DNA of 64,000 nt from Circinella umbellata (lineage: Eukaryota; Mucoromycota; Mucoromycetes; Mucorales; Lichtheimiaceae), in contig JAIWNF010000067.1 of NCBI GenBank assembly GCA_025093555.1, positions 164,093-228,092 of the forward strand, written 5' to 3'. Under the pieces are notes generated by a model. It saw nothing but the letters and a program-made list of their open reading frames with translations. It was not told the DNA's origin and did no database searches. The translations under genes were made by a program, and so were the position numbers. Positions 24,333 through 39,250 of this stretch are shown in pieces. Position 1 is the first letter of the stretch. Every line of letters begins with the position of its first letter.

Positions 24333-24711
24333 CCTCCTAACTGGTCGAGGAGTTCTGTAATATTTAGTAACAGATAGACATCCTTTCATATGATGGAATG
24401 TAATTTATGAAAATCCAGGCAAAAACAATATTGATCATTAGGTTTCTGAATAAGAACAATTGGTGATGACTATGAACTGTCGCTTGGTTGAATAACGTTT
24501 TTCAATAACATGTCTTGAATTAATGTTTCAATAATTTGATTTTCTTTTGGTAATCTTTGATAATTGCATACTACAATCAGAGGGTGATCTCCAGTATCTA
24601 TTCTATATCTATATGGTGCTGTTGTCATATTCTGTATAGTTGATTCAGAAGTAAGGCGAGAATATTTATTTAATAGTTGTTTTATTTCTGGCAGCTGTTC
24701 TTATTAACTTG
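24333..24711 (-). pseudogene. Ty3/gypsy reverse transcriptase N-terminal relic
   Basis: Read on the minus strand, the sequence runs from a PEIKQLLNKYSRLTSE block through RIDTGDHPL and LPKENQIIETLIQDMLLKNVIQPS, to SSPIVLIQKPND and CFCLDFHKL, the standard entry into a gypsy RT. In-frame stops (TAG after PSDSS, TGA after the HKL segment) show it is dead. It is cut at 24,711 by the tip of the palindromic composite. Confidence 0.7.
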
Positions 24712-24743
24712 TACAGGATTTTTCAGAAGAAGTTGAGTATGGT

Positions 24744-24960
24744 GTTTTTGATTCCAAGGATGACGTTTTTAATTTCAAGGATGACGTTTTTGATTCCGAG
24801 GATGACGTTTTTGATTCCATGGATGTTCTTTTTATAATCGCAGATGTTATTTTTGAATTCAAGGATGGTGTTTTTGATTTCAAGGATGACGTTTTTTAGA
24901 TCATGGATGCTATTTTTGAATTCAAGGATGGCGTTTTCTTAATCATGGATGGTGTTTTTT
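24744..24960. repeat. GATGACGTTTTTGAT minisatellite (left tip)
   Basis: Degenerate tandem units of about 24-30 bp, such as AAGGATGACGTTTTTGATTC. Translated on the plus strand they read as repeated DDVFDF/S motifs. The inverted counterpart lies at 38,485-38,675, so both tips of the composite carry it. Confidence 0.75.
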
Positions 24961-25702
24961 TATTTTGAGGTAAACATTTTTTATATTCAAGGATAATATT
25001 TTTTTTTCATGGGTAATATTTTTATATTCAAGTTAAAGGTTAAATAATTCATGTTCGACGTTTTTATTTTCGCGGATCGTATGTTTTTATTCGCACTAAA
25101 CTTTTTTTTTATTTCATGTTTGGTAATGGAATATTCGCTCTCAAAGTTTTTTATTTCATGCTTGGTACTGGAATATTCGCCCTCAAAGTTTTTTATCTCA
25201 TGTTTGGTTACTAAATATTCACTGATGTGATATTTAATTAGCATCACTTATAATATTTTTATTTTTATATATAATCTTTATTATATATAGTCTCTACAGC
25301 ATATAGCAATAATCCATATAAAAAAAATAAGCATTATTGAGCAGTAAAATAATCATGCATAGCTGAAAGGGGTTATTTAGCGCACAGCAAAAAAAAAATA
25401 CAAATGGGTCAGTTTTTTTTTCTTTTCCCACCTTATTTTTTCCTTTTTTGATAAAAAAAACACAAACATTTATTTCAATCTAACAATTATAGAAACTATA
25501 ATAAGATCTGAATTATATGTCTTTTTTTTTGTGAGATATGTTTATCTTGTGAAAGAGGAAAAAAAATGGAAGGACCAAATAGAGTTAAGTAGTATAAGGT
25601 TGGAGGAAACAAAACGGTAATTGTGTTCAAGAAACATGAATATATTCAACATGGAAGAGAGGGACACTGACAATATAAGAAAAGGAAAACATTCTATTCG
25701 AA

Positions 25703-26005
25703 ATGATTTATGTGCCTGAAGGAACGAAAACGTCATGGTTAGAACAAGAAAAAAGTATACAAAAAGATATAAAACTAACAGTTGCTGAAACTTTCAAGAC
25801 ACGCTTTACTTTTGTAATCTTTATAACGACCATTTCAGCTAACAATGTAATTGACAATCGTACATCAATATTGAACACAATGAATGTCAATCTATACTAT
25901 CCTAAAAACAGTGTTACAAAAAATAGAACCAAAGAACAAGCAAACAACAATATAATATTATACCTGTTTTCCAACTTACCAAACAAAGCTATTTTTAAAA
26001 GTTAA
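25703..26005 (+). other. Arm-encoded ORF of unknown function (left copy)
   Basis: A 100-codon frame opening with MIYVPEGTKTSWLEQEKSIQKD, followed by a hydrophobic stretch. The inverted copy at 37460-37792 is open for 110 codons, with a different end created by small differences. No family recognised. It may be a captured gene fragment or non-functional. Confidence 0.3.
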
Positions 26006-26171
26006 AAGAAGACTTTACTTTTGCAGCAAGCTATAATATGTTTTCTACGCCTAATATTATTAATAGAACAGCATATATTATCAAAGAAACACACGGATGA
26101 AAGGTTAAAGAATGAATCAGGTATTACAACTATGAATTGGATTCCAAGTAGTATTGTTGTTATGGCTAGTA

Positions 26172-26204
<33 letters not shown>

Positions 26205-26907
26205 CAATAAAGTATATACATAAATTCTTTTGGATAATCGACTCTATCTTATTGGACGTTCTCGAGTATGTTGTTATCGATACGATGATGGTTTCCATCC
26301 CTCATAATCATGTTAGCTCAAAATTCTTGATCAGTATACTAGATATATGTCCCATCCAATAATATACTCAATCCCTTCTGAACAAATGCTTCGTAATATA
26401 TATCTATATTCTCCCGTTAATATTATAAGTAGTACCATATATTTGATGCTGTACAATTTATCTTAAGAAAATACTCGTGTATATCAAAGTATTATATATT
26501 GTTGGGTAATATTCATTTTTATCGGACAGAATGTAGTGTTCTTCTGATAAAAGAATATGTAGATCTAGCATTATTATCTCATCCAAACGTTTAGATGCTA
26601 ATGGATATATTTTCATCTAACCCGACTATCCAATGATCCAATAGATTCAAAGTTGTAATGTGCATTTTTTTTTCAACGAGGCTACTTACAAAACATAAAA
26701 ATATTACATAAAAAAAGTATACCGCGTTCATAATGTATTTACAGGCAGCAAGTCAATAAAGGTGATTAATATTATTCTATTCGACTCAAAGATTCATCAA
26801 ACTTTCTAGATCTATACTTTTCAAATGATCTAATCCCAAAGATGCCGAAATGTTATTACTCGTTCCAGTTCATTATATCTTTTATACCATATTACTCCTA
26901 GCATTAT

Positions 26908-27325
26908 TTATGCTACAACATTTCCTATATTATTCCATAACAATAATGATATTTTGACCGTTCCCATAATAAATAATAGCAAATACCACTGTTCAAAAAA
27001 AAACCAATCCATATAATAATTTATTACTATTACCGTAATGATATGTATAACATAGTTAACAGCCTCAATAACCTCTCTATTCCATACTATCCAAATATCC
27101 ATTATCCAAATCCAAGTATACGAAGCGTAATATCAATCCATACCCAGAACACGTTTTCCAATCAATATTGTTTCCAGTGTTTTTGGCACAAGTTATATAA
27201 TCTACCGGTAGAAAAATAGAATAAGATACCAATATCAACAGTAAACAAAAACATAGCAGTGTTATAACTTGGAAGAAGAGGTGCGTGTGTATAAAGAAAG
27301 AGTGATAGCATTTATCAATTGTCAT
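26908..27325 (-). other. Arm-encoded membrane-protein-like fragment (left copy)
   Basis: Two overlapping minus-strand frames (27325-27077 and 27102-26908) rich in hydrophobic stretches such as ITLLCFCLLLILVSYSIF. The same frames recur on the plus strand at 30511-30928 in the right arm, and diverged at 39,980-40,380. An ordered, polar block precedes it, as in an ectodomain followed by membrane spans. It looks like the remains of a multi-pass membrane protein gene. I cannot name it. Confidence 0.35.
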
Positions 27326-27965
27326 GCATAATATCAGGTTGGATGGAATTGATTATCTTAAGATGACGATCTTTAACAAGGAAGGATCGTTGGTTATAAA
27401 ATTGAGCAGAACCTGTTGTATTGTATTCAATATGGTCTATGGGTAAATAAAGCCAATTGTTGTATCAGATGGATTGGTCGCCATACCCAATTTACAATCG
27501 TCAGCAGAAAAAAGATGTAATGTTGTAATTGTTAAGTGGCAGAAAGTTATCACAGTTATCGTATATGTCTATCTGTTCGTGTGAAAGAAGGTATGAAGGT
27601 ACATTAATAATATAAAAGACTTACCAAAGGCAATAAATCCATCTCTAATCATTTATTTTCTATCTAAAAAAAAAAAAGAACGTAGTTGTGCGAAATGGAG
27701 CATATATTTTTTTCATAATACAAAGTTTAAAGTTCTGTCTTAAGTGAACGTTGTTTTTCGTGTGCAGTTATATTCATGACGTAGCATTGTAATCGTTTAG
27801 TATCAAGTGATCTTTCGAAGTACATTATTCGGATCGGTGGTTCAAGTAGAAGTATAAGTCTTTTGGATGTATATGAAAGATGAGTAAAATATAAATAAGA
27901 ATAAAGAGGAACATAAACAGAAAAGAATTTCTCCTTGTATATATAGTTCGGCTTTTTAATACATA

Positions 27966-29869
27966 CAGGATTTTTCCAAATTATTTGCGCTGAACTAAAT
28001 TAATTTTGCACCAATGAGAAAGGAAATTTTGCGTCACATATAAAATTATTTTGCGTTGTCTGGGGAATAATTTTGCGCCAATGATTTTGCGTTCCTGTTT
28101 TTGCACTTAATTTTTTTTTTTTGCGTCAAAATATTTGTGCCAGAGTATATAAGTTTTAACTGTACTTTCCTTATATCAATGTTCATTTTATTAAAAAGCT
28201 ACGTATAAAAGTACAAGTAGTTACAAAACTTTTTTTTCAAGACAAGCATCAAAAAATGAATGCGCATGCTTAATCTATCTAATACAGTCATTCTTCATTA
28301 CTCGTTTAACTACTTCAGTTATTCTTGGAGTCAATTGATCATTTTCACTCATCTTATCTCTTCGGACATCTATTATTATAATACTATTAGTCTTAAGAAC
28401 AACAATACTGATCATGTTTCATACATACTTTGCTTTACTTTGGACTAGAATTCTTCGATTGGGTTTAAAAAGGGAGAATATGGGGCAAGGTAAGCACACG
28501 TATAGCCGCGGTGATCTATAAGTTGTTCAATTGATTTATTTGTATGAATGGGTGCGTTATCCATTACCAAGTAACGTCCTTTTATATTGTTCTCATCAAG
28601 AAAATCCATGACATTGTTCAAAAACTCGATAAAATGTTCAGTGCGTGTTCCAATTCGACCATTCAACACTGTGGTACCATTGTTTCACTTTCGCTTCTTA
28701 CTGCTTTGCACAGCTTGTGGTTTTCTAAGCGACACATTGATGACACCAAGCTCACAGATAGCACCAAGGATTGTAACAGACACACCATGTTGGGTAGGAA
28801 CAACAGGTCGAGCAGGAGTTCCTTTCTTGGATCGACCAAAATTACGGCGGATATGAAGATTAAATCCAGCTTTATCAATGAACATACAACATTTCTCAAA
28901 GTCAAATTCAGGATCGTTGTTCCATCGAGTAATCAACTCTGCTCATTTATCTAGAGTTTTTTCAGTCACTCTAGCCATTGGTAGTTTATCCAATTTCTTT
29001 AAAGTTAAACCAGCTTTGTCAACAAGATGCTTATGAAGACCACTAAGAGTGATTGATATGCCAGTAAATTGCTCATACAACGCATCTCGTGCTTCAAAAA
29101 GTACTGCATCCACATTTTTGTCATAATACTTAATAAGAAACGCAGTGTGTTCACTGGTTAATGTGGGTGGATGTCCAAGGGGCTTTTTCGCCTCAGTCAT
29201 AATGACAGGTAGCTCATTCTCAATCTTATACTGACGTACATAGTGCTGTCCAGTTCTGACCTTAATCCCAACCGAAAGCGAGGCTGCTTTTGCAGTCATA
29301 CCCATTTCAATGACAAAGTCAAAAAAACTGTTGAATTTGTAGAGCATTGTACTTTCTATATGGACCGCGCCCGTCTCTCTTTTTTTTGGTTGCAACTTTT
29401 TTTGAATTCTCCTGAGATTTACTATTGCTAGTTTATAATTCGTTGCCGCTACTTCTGTCATCTCTTCATCAGGTTGAATCTCGGAGGAATCAAAGTGATA
29501 CAGAGATTGAATCCCCCCAGTAGTTCCTTGCCATTCCATTTCTGTTTAATGAAGAAGATCTACATCAGCATCTTCTACCGGCTCAGCAGGGCAGCTGTTA
29601 GCTAATATTTCATCAGCAATGCAATTAAACTCATAAATAAATTCCATATGAGCCATTTTAAAGGAACAATAAAGATAAAGTTATAAGAACCAAGGAAGTA
29701 AATATTTTGACGCAAAAAAAAAAATTAAGCGCAAAAACAGGAACGCAAAATCATTGGCGCAAAATTATTCCCCAGACAACGCAAAATAATTTTATATGTG
29801 ACGCAAAATTTCCTTTCTCATTGGTGCAAAATTAATTTAGTTCAGCGCAAATAATTTGGAAAAATCCTG
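27966..29869 (-). mobile_element. Tc1/mariner-type element at palindrome centre
   Basis: Ends in CAGGATTTTTCCAAATTATT and its inverse, flanked by TA on both sides. Terminal inverted repeats are about 170 bp (27966-28136 and 29700-29869), rich in TTTTGCG(C/T) motifs. It holds one minus-strand transposase ORF. Length 1,904 bp suits the family. Unlike an ordinary insertion, the inverted repetition continues well beyond both ends. Confidence 0.8.
28442..29656 (-). pseudogene. DD34E transposase (Tc1/mariner/IS630), four in-frame stops
   Basis: A single frame of about 400 codons from the ATG at 29656. An N-terminal helix-turn-helix region (GMTAKAASLSVGIKVRTGQHY) precedes the catalytic core: first Asp in MFIDKAGFN, second in VMDNAPIHTN, and Glu in SPFLNPIEEF exactly 34 residues later. 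The frame is unbroken except for four stops: TAA where CAA fits (just before TEMEW), TGA after TLDK, TGA after SSKKRK, and TAG where the family has Trp after NPIEEF. All four can be explained by C-to-T (or G-to-A) changes. Catalytic residues are intact, so inactivation seems recent. Confidence 0.85.
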
Positions 29870-31550
29870 TATGTATTAAAAAGCCGAACTATATATACAA
29901 GGAGAAATTCTTTTCTGTTTATGTTCCTCTTTATTCTTATTTATATTTTACTCATCTTTCATATACATCCAAAAGACTTATACTTCTACTTGAACCACCG
30001 ATCCGAATAATGTACTTCGAAAGATCACTTGATACTAAACGATTACAATGCTACGTCATGAATATAACTGCACACGAAAAACAACGTTCACTTAAGACAG
30101 AACTTTAAACTTTGTATTATGAAAAAAATATATGCTCCATTTCGCACAACTACGTTCTTTTTTTTTTTTTAGATAGAAAATAAATGATTAGAGATGGATT
30201 TATTGCCTTTGGTAAGTCTTTTATATTATTAATGTACCTTCATACCTTCTTTCACACGAACAGATAGACATATACGATAACTGTGATAACTTTCTGCCAC
30301 TTAACAATTACAACATTACATCTTTTTTCTGCTGACGATTGTAAATTGGGTATGGCGACCAATCCATCTGATACAACAATTGGCTTTATTTACCCATAGA
30401 CCATATTGAATACAATACAACAGGTTCTGCTCAATTTTATAACCAACGATCCTTCCTTGTTAAAGATCGTCATCTTAAGATAATCAATTCCATCCAACCT
30501 GATATTATGCATGACAATTGATAAATGCTATCACTCTTTCTTTATACACACGCACCTCTTCTTCCAAGTTATAACACTGCTATGTTTTTGTTTACTGTTG
30601 ATATTGGTATCTTATTCTATTTTTCTACCGGTAGATTATATAACTTGTGCCAAAAACACTGGAAACAATATTGATTGGAAAACGTGTTCTGGGTATGGAT
30701 TGATATTACGCTTCGTATACTTGGATTTGGATAATGGATATTTGGATAGTATGGAATAGAGAGGTTATTGAGGCTGTTAACTATGTTATACATATCATTA
30801 CGGTAATAGTAATAAATTATTATATGGATTGGTTTTTTTTGAACAGTGGTATTTGCTATTATTTATTATGGGAACGGTCAAAATATCATTATTGTTATGG
30901 AATAATATAGGAAATGTTGTAGCATAAATAATGCTAGGAGTAATATGGTATAAAAGATATAATGAACTGGAACGAGTAATAACATTTCGGCATCTTTGGG
31001 ATTAGATCATTTGAAAAGTATAGATCTAGAAAGTTTGATGAATCTTTGAGTCGAATAGAATAATATTAATCACCTTTATTGACTTGCTGCCTGTAAATAC
31101 ATTATGAACGCTATTGGATCATTGGATAGTCGGGTTAGATGAAAATATATCCATTTGCATCTAAACGTTTGGATGAGATAATAATGCTAGATCTACATAT
31201 TCTTTTATCAGAAGAACACTACATTCTGTCCGATAAAAATGAATATTACCCAACAATATATAATACTTTGATATACACGAGTATTTTCTTAAGATAAATT
31301 GTACAGCATCAAATATATGGTACTACTTATAATATTAACGGGAGAATATAGATATATATTACGAAGCATTTGTTCAGAAGGGATTGAGTATATTATTGGA
31401 TGGGACATATATCTAGTATACTGATCAAGAATTTTGAGCTAACATGATTATGAGGGATGGAAACCATCATCGTATCGATAACAACATACTCGAGAACGTC
31501 CAATAAGATAGAGTCGATTATCCAAAAGAATTTATGTATATACTTTATTG

Positions 31551-31601
<51 letters not shown>

Positions 31602-31717
31602 TACTAGCCATAACAACAATACTACTTGGAATCCAATTCATAGTTGTAATACCTGATTCATTCTTTAATCTTTCATCCGTGTGTTTCTTTGATAATATGT
31701 GCTGTTCTATTAATAAT
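29700..31717 (-). repeat. Right arm of palindrome I, inner part
   Basis: Reverse complement of 26,060-28,136. The (AAT)n microsatellite at 31,552-31,601 is longer than in the left arm. Interrupted at 31717/31718 by the CACTA-like element and resumed at 37441. Confidence 0.85.
30511..30928 (+). other. Arm-encoded membrane-protein-like fragment (right copy)
   Basis: Identical in content to the left-arm fragment at 26908-27325, in inverse orientation. See that entry for description. Confidence 0.35.
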
Positions 31718-31729
31718 CACCATGGGAAG

Positions 31730-31915
31730 AAAGGTGAACCAGGTGAACTAGGTGAACATCAATTGGTACACAAACTTCCTTATATGGGTCTCAAGGTGAA
31801 CCAGGTGAACCAATTTTTTATACACAGACTTCCATATATGGGTCGCAAGGTGAGCAAGGTGAGCAAGGTCAGCAAGGTGAACCAATTTTTTGTACACAGA
31901 CGTCCATATTAGGAC
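31730..31915. repeat. Subterminal repeats of the CACTA-like element
   Basis: Tandem 9-mers AGGTGAACC/AGGTGAGCA plus three roughly 60-bp units around (A/T)CTTCC(A/T)TATATGGGTC..ACACAGAC. The right end carries the inverse CACCTGGTT at 37,401-37,422. CACTA elements use such arrays as binding sites for their accessory protein. Confidence 0.7.
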
Positions 31916-32061
31916 TTGGACAAAAATAAAAAGTAACATGGATATACCAAAGGGCTTAGCTCCTCAGTAAAATATTACTATCAAACCAAAAAATAACAAG
32001 TACTCCTCAAAGTTTTTTTTTCCACTATACAAATCTTTTATTAAAAATTAAAAAAAGGATT

Positions 32062-35000
32062 TTAAACCCTTGACAGTTCCGTAACTTTAACATCTCCTGG
32101 AATCATCTCAGGATAAATTAAATAAAATCTATCATCGACCAGCGATGATTTGAGCATGCCAGCATAGCTCTTGATGTTTTCAACATCAGTCACATACAGC
32201 TTGTCACCAGGAGTGGACCCATCTTGTCTCCGATGTACATGTGGAATGCCTCTCTTTTGCCGCGATGTTGTGCCGTATGTATCTACAGTGACTCCTGAAT
32301 AAAGCTTTACCAAACAGAGGGGACGTTCATCGCCTAATGACAAAGTTACAAAGTTAGAATTGCGTATGTGTAAATATTCATATATCATAATATATAGTGT
32401 AAATTTAAATGGAAACCATACCTTGAAACTCATGTACAAAAAAGAGTAGGAGCTCTCCGAAATACGTGCCGTTTACCCCACTAGTCCTTGTTGGAAGTAC
32501 CAGCCTTACCAACGTATCAAGGTTTTTAGCAGTCGATGGGAATTGTTGACATCTGTATAAGGTACGTCCGTACATGAAAAGACGTTTTCCAACTTGAATG
32601 CTGGTGCTAATTGGCGTGGTCAATGCGCGATCATCGGGGAACTGATTATGCCAGTAGTTTTTGATATACTCTCACATATCAAAATCTTCCAGAAAATCAT
32701 AGATGGACCCCTAACAGCAATCCCATAGTTCAACATCTGGATACCCTTCCACCAAGTAGTCATTTTCCTCTGGTTGGTCATCAAGGAACTCGTCAGGGTT
32801 GTATAAGCGTTCAAAGTTTCGCATGATGAGATGGCGCTTGATAATGTTTCCAGCGTTGATCCCAGGTGAAACTCTTGACTTGACGTGACGTTTAAAGAAC
32901 CCTATTAAGAAGATAATAAAAGAGGTAAGGAGGCTGCTACTTGTTTACTGTATGTTATTGATACAATTAAATAATCTTACCAATTGCTCTTTCAGCTGAC
33001 CGCGTGCTATAACCTCTTAAAGGACCAAGAGCTTTGATAGTATCATGGATATGGCGTAAGTAATGGAAATTAATGGTATACATATTAGGGGTGACATTAT
33101 CTTTCAAATGCATATGCCAAGTATTTAAGTTTCTAATATTAAGTACACTGTTAGTTGATGGATTTTCCAATAGTAAGAACATGGGCTAATAAATGTCTAC
33201 TTACGATTTGATTTTAACCAAATCTTCTTCATTTATCTCCCATTGTAATGCAAGCGAACATCCAATCACAAAGGACATGACGGCTTCAACCTGTCGAGCA
33301 TTGGCCCTATATAGGTCCACGAGTTGCTCAAATATAAGTGTTGGCAAAACACATTGCATAAATACGATCCAGTCAACTGATCGCATGAGCTTCGCTTTTC
33401 TGGATACATCTGATGAAGAAAGAAGTTTGGTAAGTCAAAACACTACATAAAATTAAAACAATAATATTATACTGATAATTTTCATAATTACTGACCACGA
33501 AAACTACCCTCAAATGTGGATGATGGTATAGTAGGTATTGACTTAATAATGGCATTACCAATGGCTGAACAACTTCGGTTGGATAACGTGATAGTGGAGT
33601 CAACGTTTGGGTATTCGCCGGATATCATTAGCCATATTTTTCTAGTGCAATTTGCGCCAATAAGATGTAACTCATCTAATCCAAAGAATGTGTATCCGTG
33701 GAAAGACTTCAATGATCCAAACTCGGTCGCCTTTTCGATTCCAAAGCCCTGTCATCCCAAGAGTAATATTTTATATTGGTAAGTTAAAAAAAGGTATGTA
33801 AAGTAATTGAGCTATTTCTGTCAAGTACAACATGAATCAAAATCATACCTTATCACCTTCGGTGAATTCCTCATTTTCTCTTGGTTGAGACATGGCTACT
33901 GTTCCGGTGTAGTATCGGCCAGTCCCATTACCTGATGGACTTGTATGCGACACAGATTTTATCCGACATTGGCGGCAACCATACACTGAATTGTGTCCCT
34001 TGTGATGACAAATCTCTTGTACTCCAATAATATCTACACTGGTGAGCATCAAGTGGACATTGAAGGTGAACACGCCACTTGGACAAGAAACCTTCATACC
34101 AGCATCTTCAAGTATACGAAGTTCATTTAACAAAGGTTTGAGGAAAGTATACAAGTTTCCTGTGTGGTCACCTGGAATGATTGCAACTTGGAGGAGATTT
34201 TTTGTTTTGTATCTATGTTTACATAAAAATGAATAAGTTTACTACAGAATATAATACACGTTTGACTTATACTGCAAAAAAATATTTACCTTTCTAGAGG
34301 CGGTAAGCTTAAAACAACAACATGTAGAATTGTCATCTTTGAATTATTACTACCTTTGAATGCTGAAAAACCATCGATAAACAGCGAGAGAGCAATATCC
34401 ATATCAGTTGGAAAGAGTTCTTGCTTACAAGCCTGGTATACAGATCCATCGAATATATCTGTCATTACACCTTCAGTTTGTTCTCGAGTTTGTAAAAGGA
34501 GATTACGAGTGTTATCATCTGCAACAAAGGCTGATAACTGCTTTGCAAGTGGGAAGTATGACATGGTTTTGATAGGAGTACCATTGGGCTTGAATTGCAC
34601 TGCTTTACATAAACAAGGATCGGTTGAACCTTGTGGAAAAAGACGACAACCATTTGGACACACGCGATACTTGGTTTCTTGGAGGTCAAACAGCTTTTCC
34701 ATCCATGATTCACATTTCTGAGGGGAATATAAAGGCATGCCATCTTTTATTTTAGCTTTTAGGAACTGTCTTACAATGAATTATAAAACCCAATGTAAAC
34801 AAACACTTACTAAATCCATCATCATCCACAATCCATTTATTTAATAGCTTGAGTAACTCTTCATATGCAAATCTACTGATATTTTGCTGTTGCGCCCAGC
34901 TATAAAGCTCATAGCTCTTTTTTTCGTGGCTGTCCAAAGGGATTGTGCCATGTTCGGTATATTCGATGCATTGGTCAGTTTGTAGTGTTGGCTGTTTGTC

Positions 35001-35519
35001 CCACGGATCAATATATTCTACAACATCTGGTGTGTTTCTATGATCTATGCTTTGTTCCAATCCGATATCATCATATCCTGCTTCGTCTTCATCTTCACCA
35101 GCATCTGTATAATTTTCATCTGTTGGATAATCATCATCCGCATCCCCTTCGACTTCTTGCTCGCCAACAACAGGTTGCATGTCGCCATAATCAAAATCAC
35201 TGTAATCACCGTCATCATAGTTGGCTACTAGGGGAACACCTGTGAGCTCTTCTTGGATCGGTGAAGTATCCAGAACCATATAATCCTCATCTTGCTCAGA
35301 GATCATTGGAACATTAACAGGTAAGGCATCGTTCAATAACTCGGGATCCCTATAATGTCGAACACCAGCTATTTTCACACATTAGAAGCCAGTTTATTTG
35401 TACATTTGTATATTACCGGTATGTATTTGACTTACTACAGGAAGAAACATGGTTTTCAAAGTTTCTAACGCGTTGTGGTAATGAGCAGATTGGACAAATT
35501 GGACCGTTAAGTAAAGGCA
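32062..35519 (-). pseudogene. Tnp2-like (CACTA) transposase gene with introns
   Basis: Multi-exon minus-strand gene. Exon 1 starts at 35519 with a CPIC...H...C zinc-finger-like motif. Exon 2 is a strongly acidic region. Exon 3 (from about 34,738) carries YRVCPNGCRLF, DIFDGSVYQACK and MDIALSLFIDGFSAF. Later exons carry VAIIPGDHTGN, the Cys-rich CHHKGHNSVYGCRQC, FFGLDELHLI, and LGPLRGYSTRSAERAIG. The C-terminus ends at 32062. Splice sites (GTAAGT donors) support at least seven introns. Two stops, a TAG and a TGA in the exon around 32,670-32,710 (after WDCC and EDFDM), truncate it. The rest reads cleanly, so it is a recently inactivated copy or an intron there is misjudged. Confidence 0.75.
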
Positions 35520-35757
35520 TAGTAAGATTAAATGTAAAAATGCAATGGATAATTGAAGTGATGATTGACAAGATATGTTAAATTTTATTTCGTATTTATA
35601 CTAAGATAGAGTCTGGCTTGTACAACGATGATTCTGCGCAGTCAATGGCGCAGTCAATAGTGATGATTCTGCGCAATCAATGACGCGTTCTTTTTTTTTT
35701 CTTCTATTTTTTTTAGTTTAACTTGTTCTTATATTTTTTTCCAAGCATTTTTTTAGG

Positions 35758-37226
<1,469 letters not shown>

Positions 37227-37440
37227 TATATGATATATAATAATATGAACAATATGATTTTAATAATAAAATATTTACAATAACATTTATGATTTATATG
37301 ATTTATTTTACGGCTTATGATTACGACTTATGATTGGATTATTTTTGTTACACTGTTTGCCAAAACGAGAAATACACTACTGACTTCGAAATCACAAGTT
37401 CACCTGGTTCACCTGGTTCACCTTACTTCCCATGGTGAAT

Positions 37441-38696
37441 ATTAGGCGTAGAAAACATATTATAGCTTGCTGCAAAAGTAAAGTCTTTTTTTAACTTTAA
37501 AAATAGCTTTGTTTGGTAAGTTGGAAAACAGGTATAATATAATATCGTTGTTTGCTTGTTCTTTGGTTCTATTTTTTGTAACACTGTTTTTAGGATAGTA
37601 TAGATTGACATTCATTGTGTTCAATATTGATGTACGATTGTCAATTACATTGTTAGCTGAAATGGTCGTTATAAAGATTACAAAAGTAAAGCGTGTCTTG
37701 AAAGTTTCAGCAACTGTTAGTTTTATATCTTTTTGTATACTTTTTTCTTGTTCTAACCATGACGTTTTCGTTCCTTCAGGCACATAAATCATTTTGAATA
37801 GAATGTTTTCCTTTTCTTATATTGTCAGTGTCCCTCTCTTCCATGTTGAATATATTCATGTTTCTTGAACACAATTACCATTTTGTTTCCTCCAACCTTA
37901 TACTACTTAACTCTATTTGGTCCTTCCGTTTTTTTTCCTCTTTCACAAGATAAACATATCTCACAAAAAAAAAGACATATAATTCAGATCTTATTATAGT
38001 TTCTATAATTGTTAGATTGAAATAAATGTTTGTGTTTTTTTTTTATCAAAAAAGGAAAAAATAAGGTGGGAAAAGAAAAAAAAACTGACCCATTTGTATT
38101 TTTTTTTTGCTGTGCGCTAAATAACCCCTTTCAGCTATGCATGATTATTTTACTGCTCAATAATGCTTATTTTTTTTTATATGGATTATTGCTATATGCT
38201 GTAGAGACTATATATAATGAAGATTATATATAAAAATAAAAATATTATAAGTGATGCTAATTAAATATCACATCAGTGAATATTTAGTAACCAAACATGA
38301 AATAAAAAACTTTGAGAGCGAATATTCCATTACCAAACATGAAATAAAAAAAGTTTAGTGCGAATAAAAACATACGATCCGCGAAAATAAAAACGTCGAA
38401 CATGAATTATTTAACCTTTAACTTGAATATAAAAATATTACCCATGAAAAAAAATATTATCCTTGAATATAAAAAATGTTTACCTCAAATAAAAAAACAC
38501 CATCTATGATTAATAAAACGCCATCCTTGAATTCAAAAATAGCATCCATGATCTAAAAAACGTCATCCTTGAAATCAAAAACACCATCCTTGAATTCAAA
38601 AATAACATCTGCGATTATAAAAAGAACATCCATGGAATCAAAAACGTCATCCTTGAAATCAAAAACACCATGGTCAACTTCTTCTGAAAAATCCTG
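37441..38696 (-). repeat. Right arm of palindrome I, outer part
   Basis: Reverse complement of 24,714-26,060, ending in the GAAAAATCCTG tip and TA. Carries the inverse minisatellite (38,485-38,675) and the second copy of the MIYVPEG ORF (37460-37792, minus). Confidence 0.85.
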
Positions 38697-38698
38697 TA

Positions 38699-38843
38699 CC
38701 TCCTCATCAGTAAAATTTCCTCTTTGCCACAAACGTTTGATTTCACTAAGCCAGATGGTTGGATTTTTACCCTTCTTTGTTCCCAAAAAGGTTCCTAGTG
38801 CAGAAATAAATTTAAAGATCTTGTTATGTATGGTATTGGACAT
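38699..38843 (-). pseudogene. Gypsy gag N-terminal fragment
   Basis: Starts with ATG at 38843 and runs through FKFISALGTFLGTKKG and WLSEIKRLWQRGNFTDEEV. It corresponds to the gag start of the full-length gypsy at 47533-48383 (KRLWLRGNFSDEEV). It is cut at 38,698 by the palindrome tip, so the frame continues artificially into the minisatellite. Upstream at about 38,921-38,943 is a sequence matching the primer-binding region of the full-length element, and an LTR start (TGGTAGAG) at 38,944. Confidence 0.7.
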
Positions 38844-38943
38844 GTTAAAAAAATTATAATAGATAAATTGGTAATGGTAAATAATAATACTAGCACAACA
38901 TGATTTCCTTCTGTTATAATCCCAGTCGACCCCTAATTTGACA

Positions 38944-39250
38944 TGGTAGAGTTGTAATAGCGTTCTTCACAGATCGGATCGGATCGGATGGGTAGATGAA
39001 GTGTGTATGTATAGTTTTTTTGTCAGAAATACAGTCGAAGTAGGAAGAACCGTCGTATTGTAGTGAATCAAAGAAAAGAGTGAAGTAATCTATAATAAGT
39101 TTTGATTTGCAATGTAAAAAAAGGTATTGGATATTGTAAAAATTGTTATCGTGATTGATTTGTCTTTTCGTATATAAGTATAATATAGCGCGATTGGTTT
39201 AGATTGGTTCAGAATAAATATTGTACTTCAAACTGGTTCAAAGAAACAAA
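38944..39250 (-). repeat. Probable LTR relic
   Basis: Begins TGGTAGAGTTG directly after the primer-binding-like sequence, the same start as the tandem solo LTRs at 41,002-41,721. It contains a GGATC tandem run near 38,970. The far end is not defined. Confidence 0.4.

Larger units (their letters stand above)
24714..28136 (+). repeat. Left arm of palindrome I
   Basis: Near-identical reverse complement of 29700-31717 plus 37441-38696. About 150 bp longer than the right arm because of extra minisatellite units and one extra 60-bp unit near 25,140-25,200. It contains the TAT/ATT microsatellite at 26,172-26,203, shorter than in the right arm. Confidence 0.85.

Noticed and set aside
25400..26362. 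Treating the palindrome-I arm ORFs as functional host genes
   Set aside because: Frames are short, differ between the two arms and have a decayed third copy; no family recognised.
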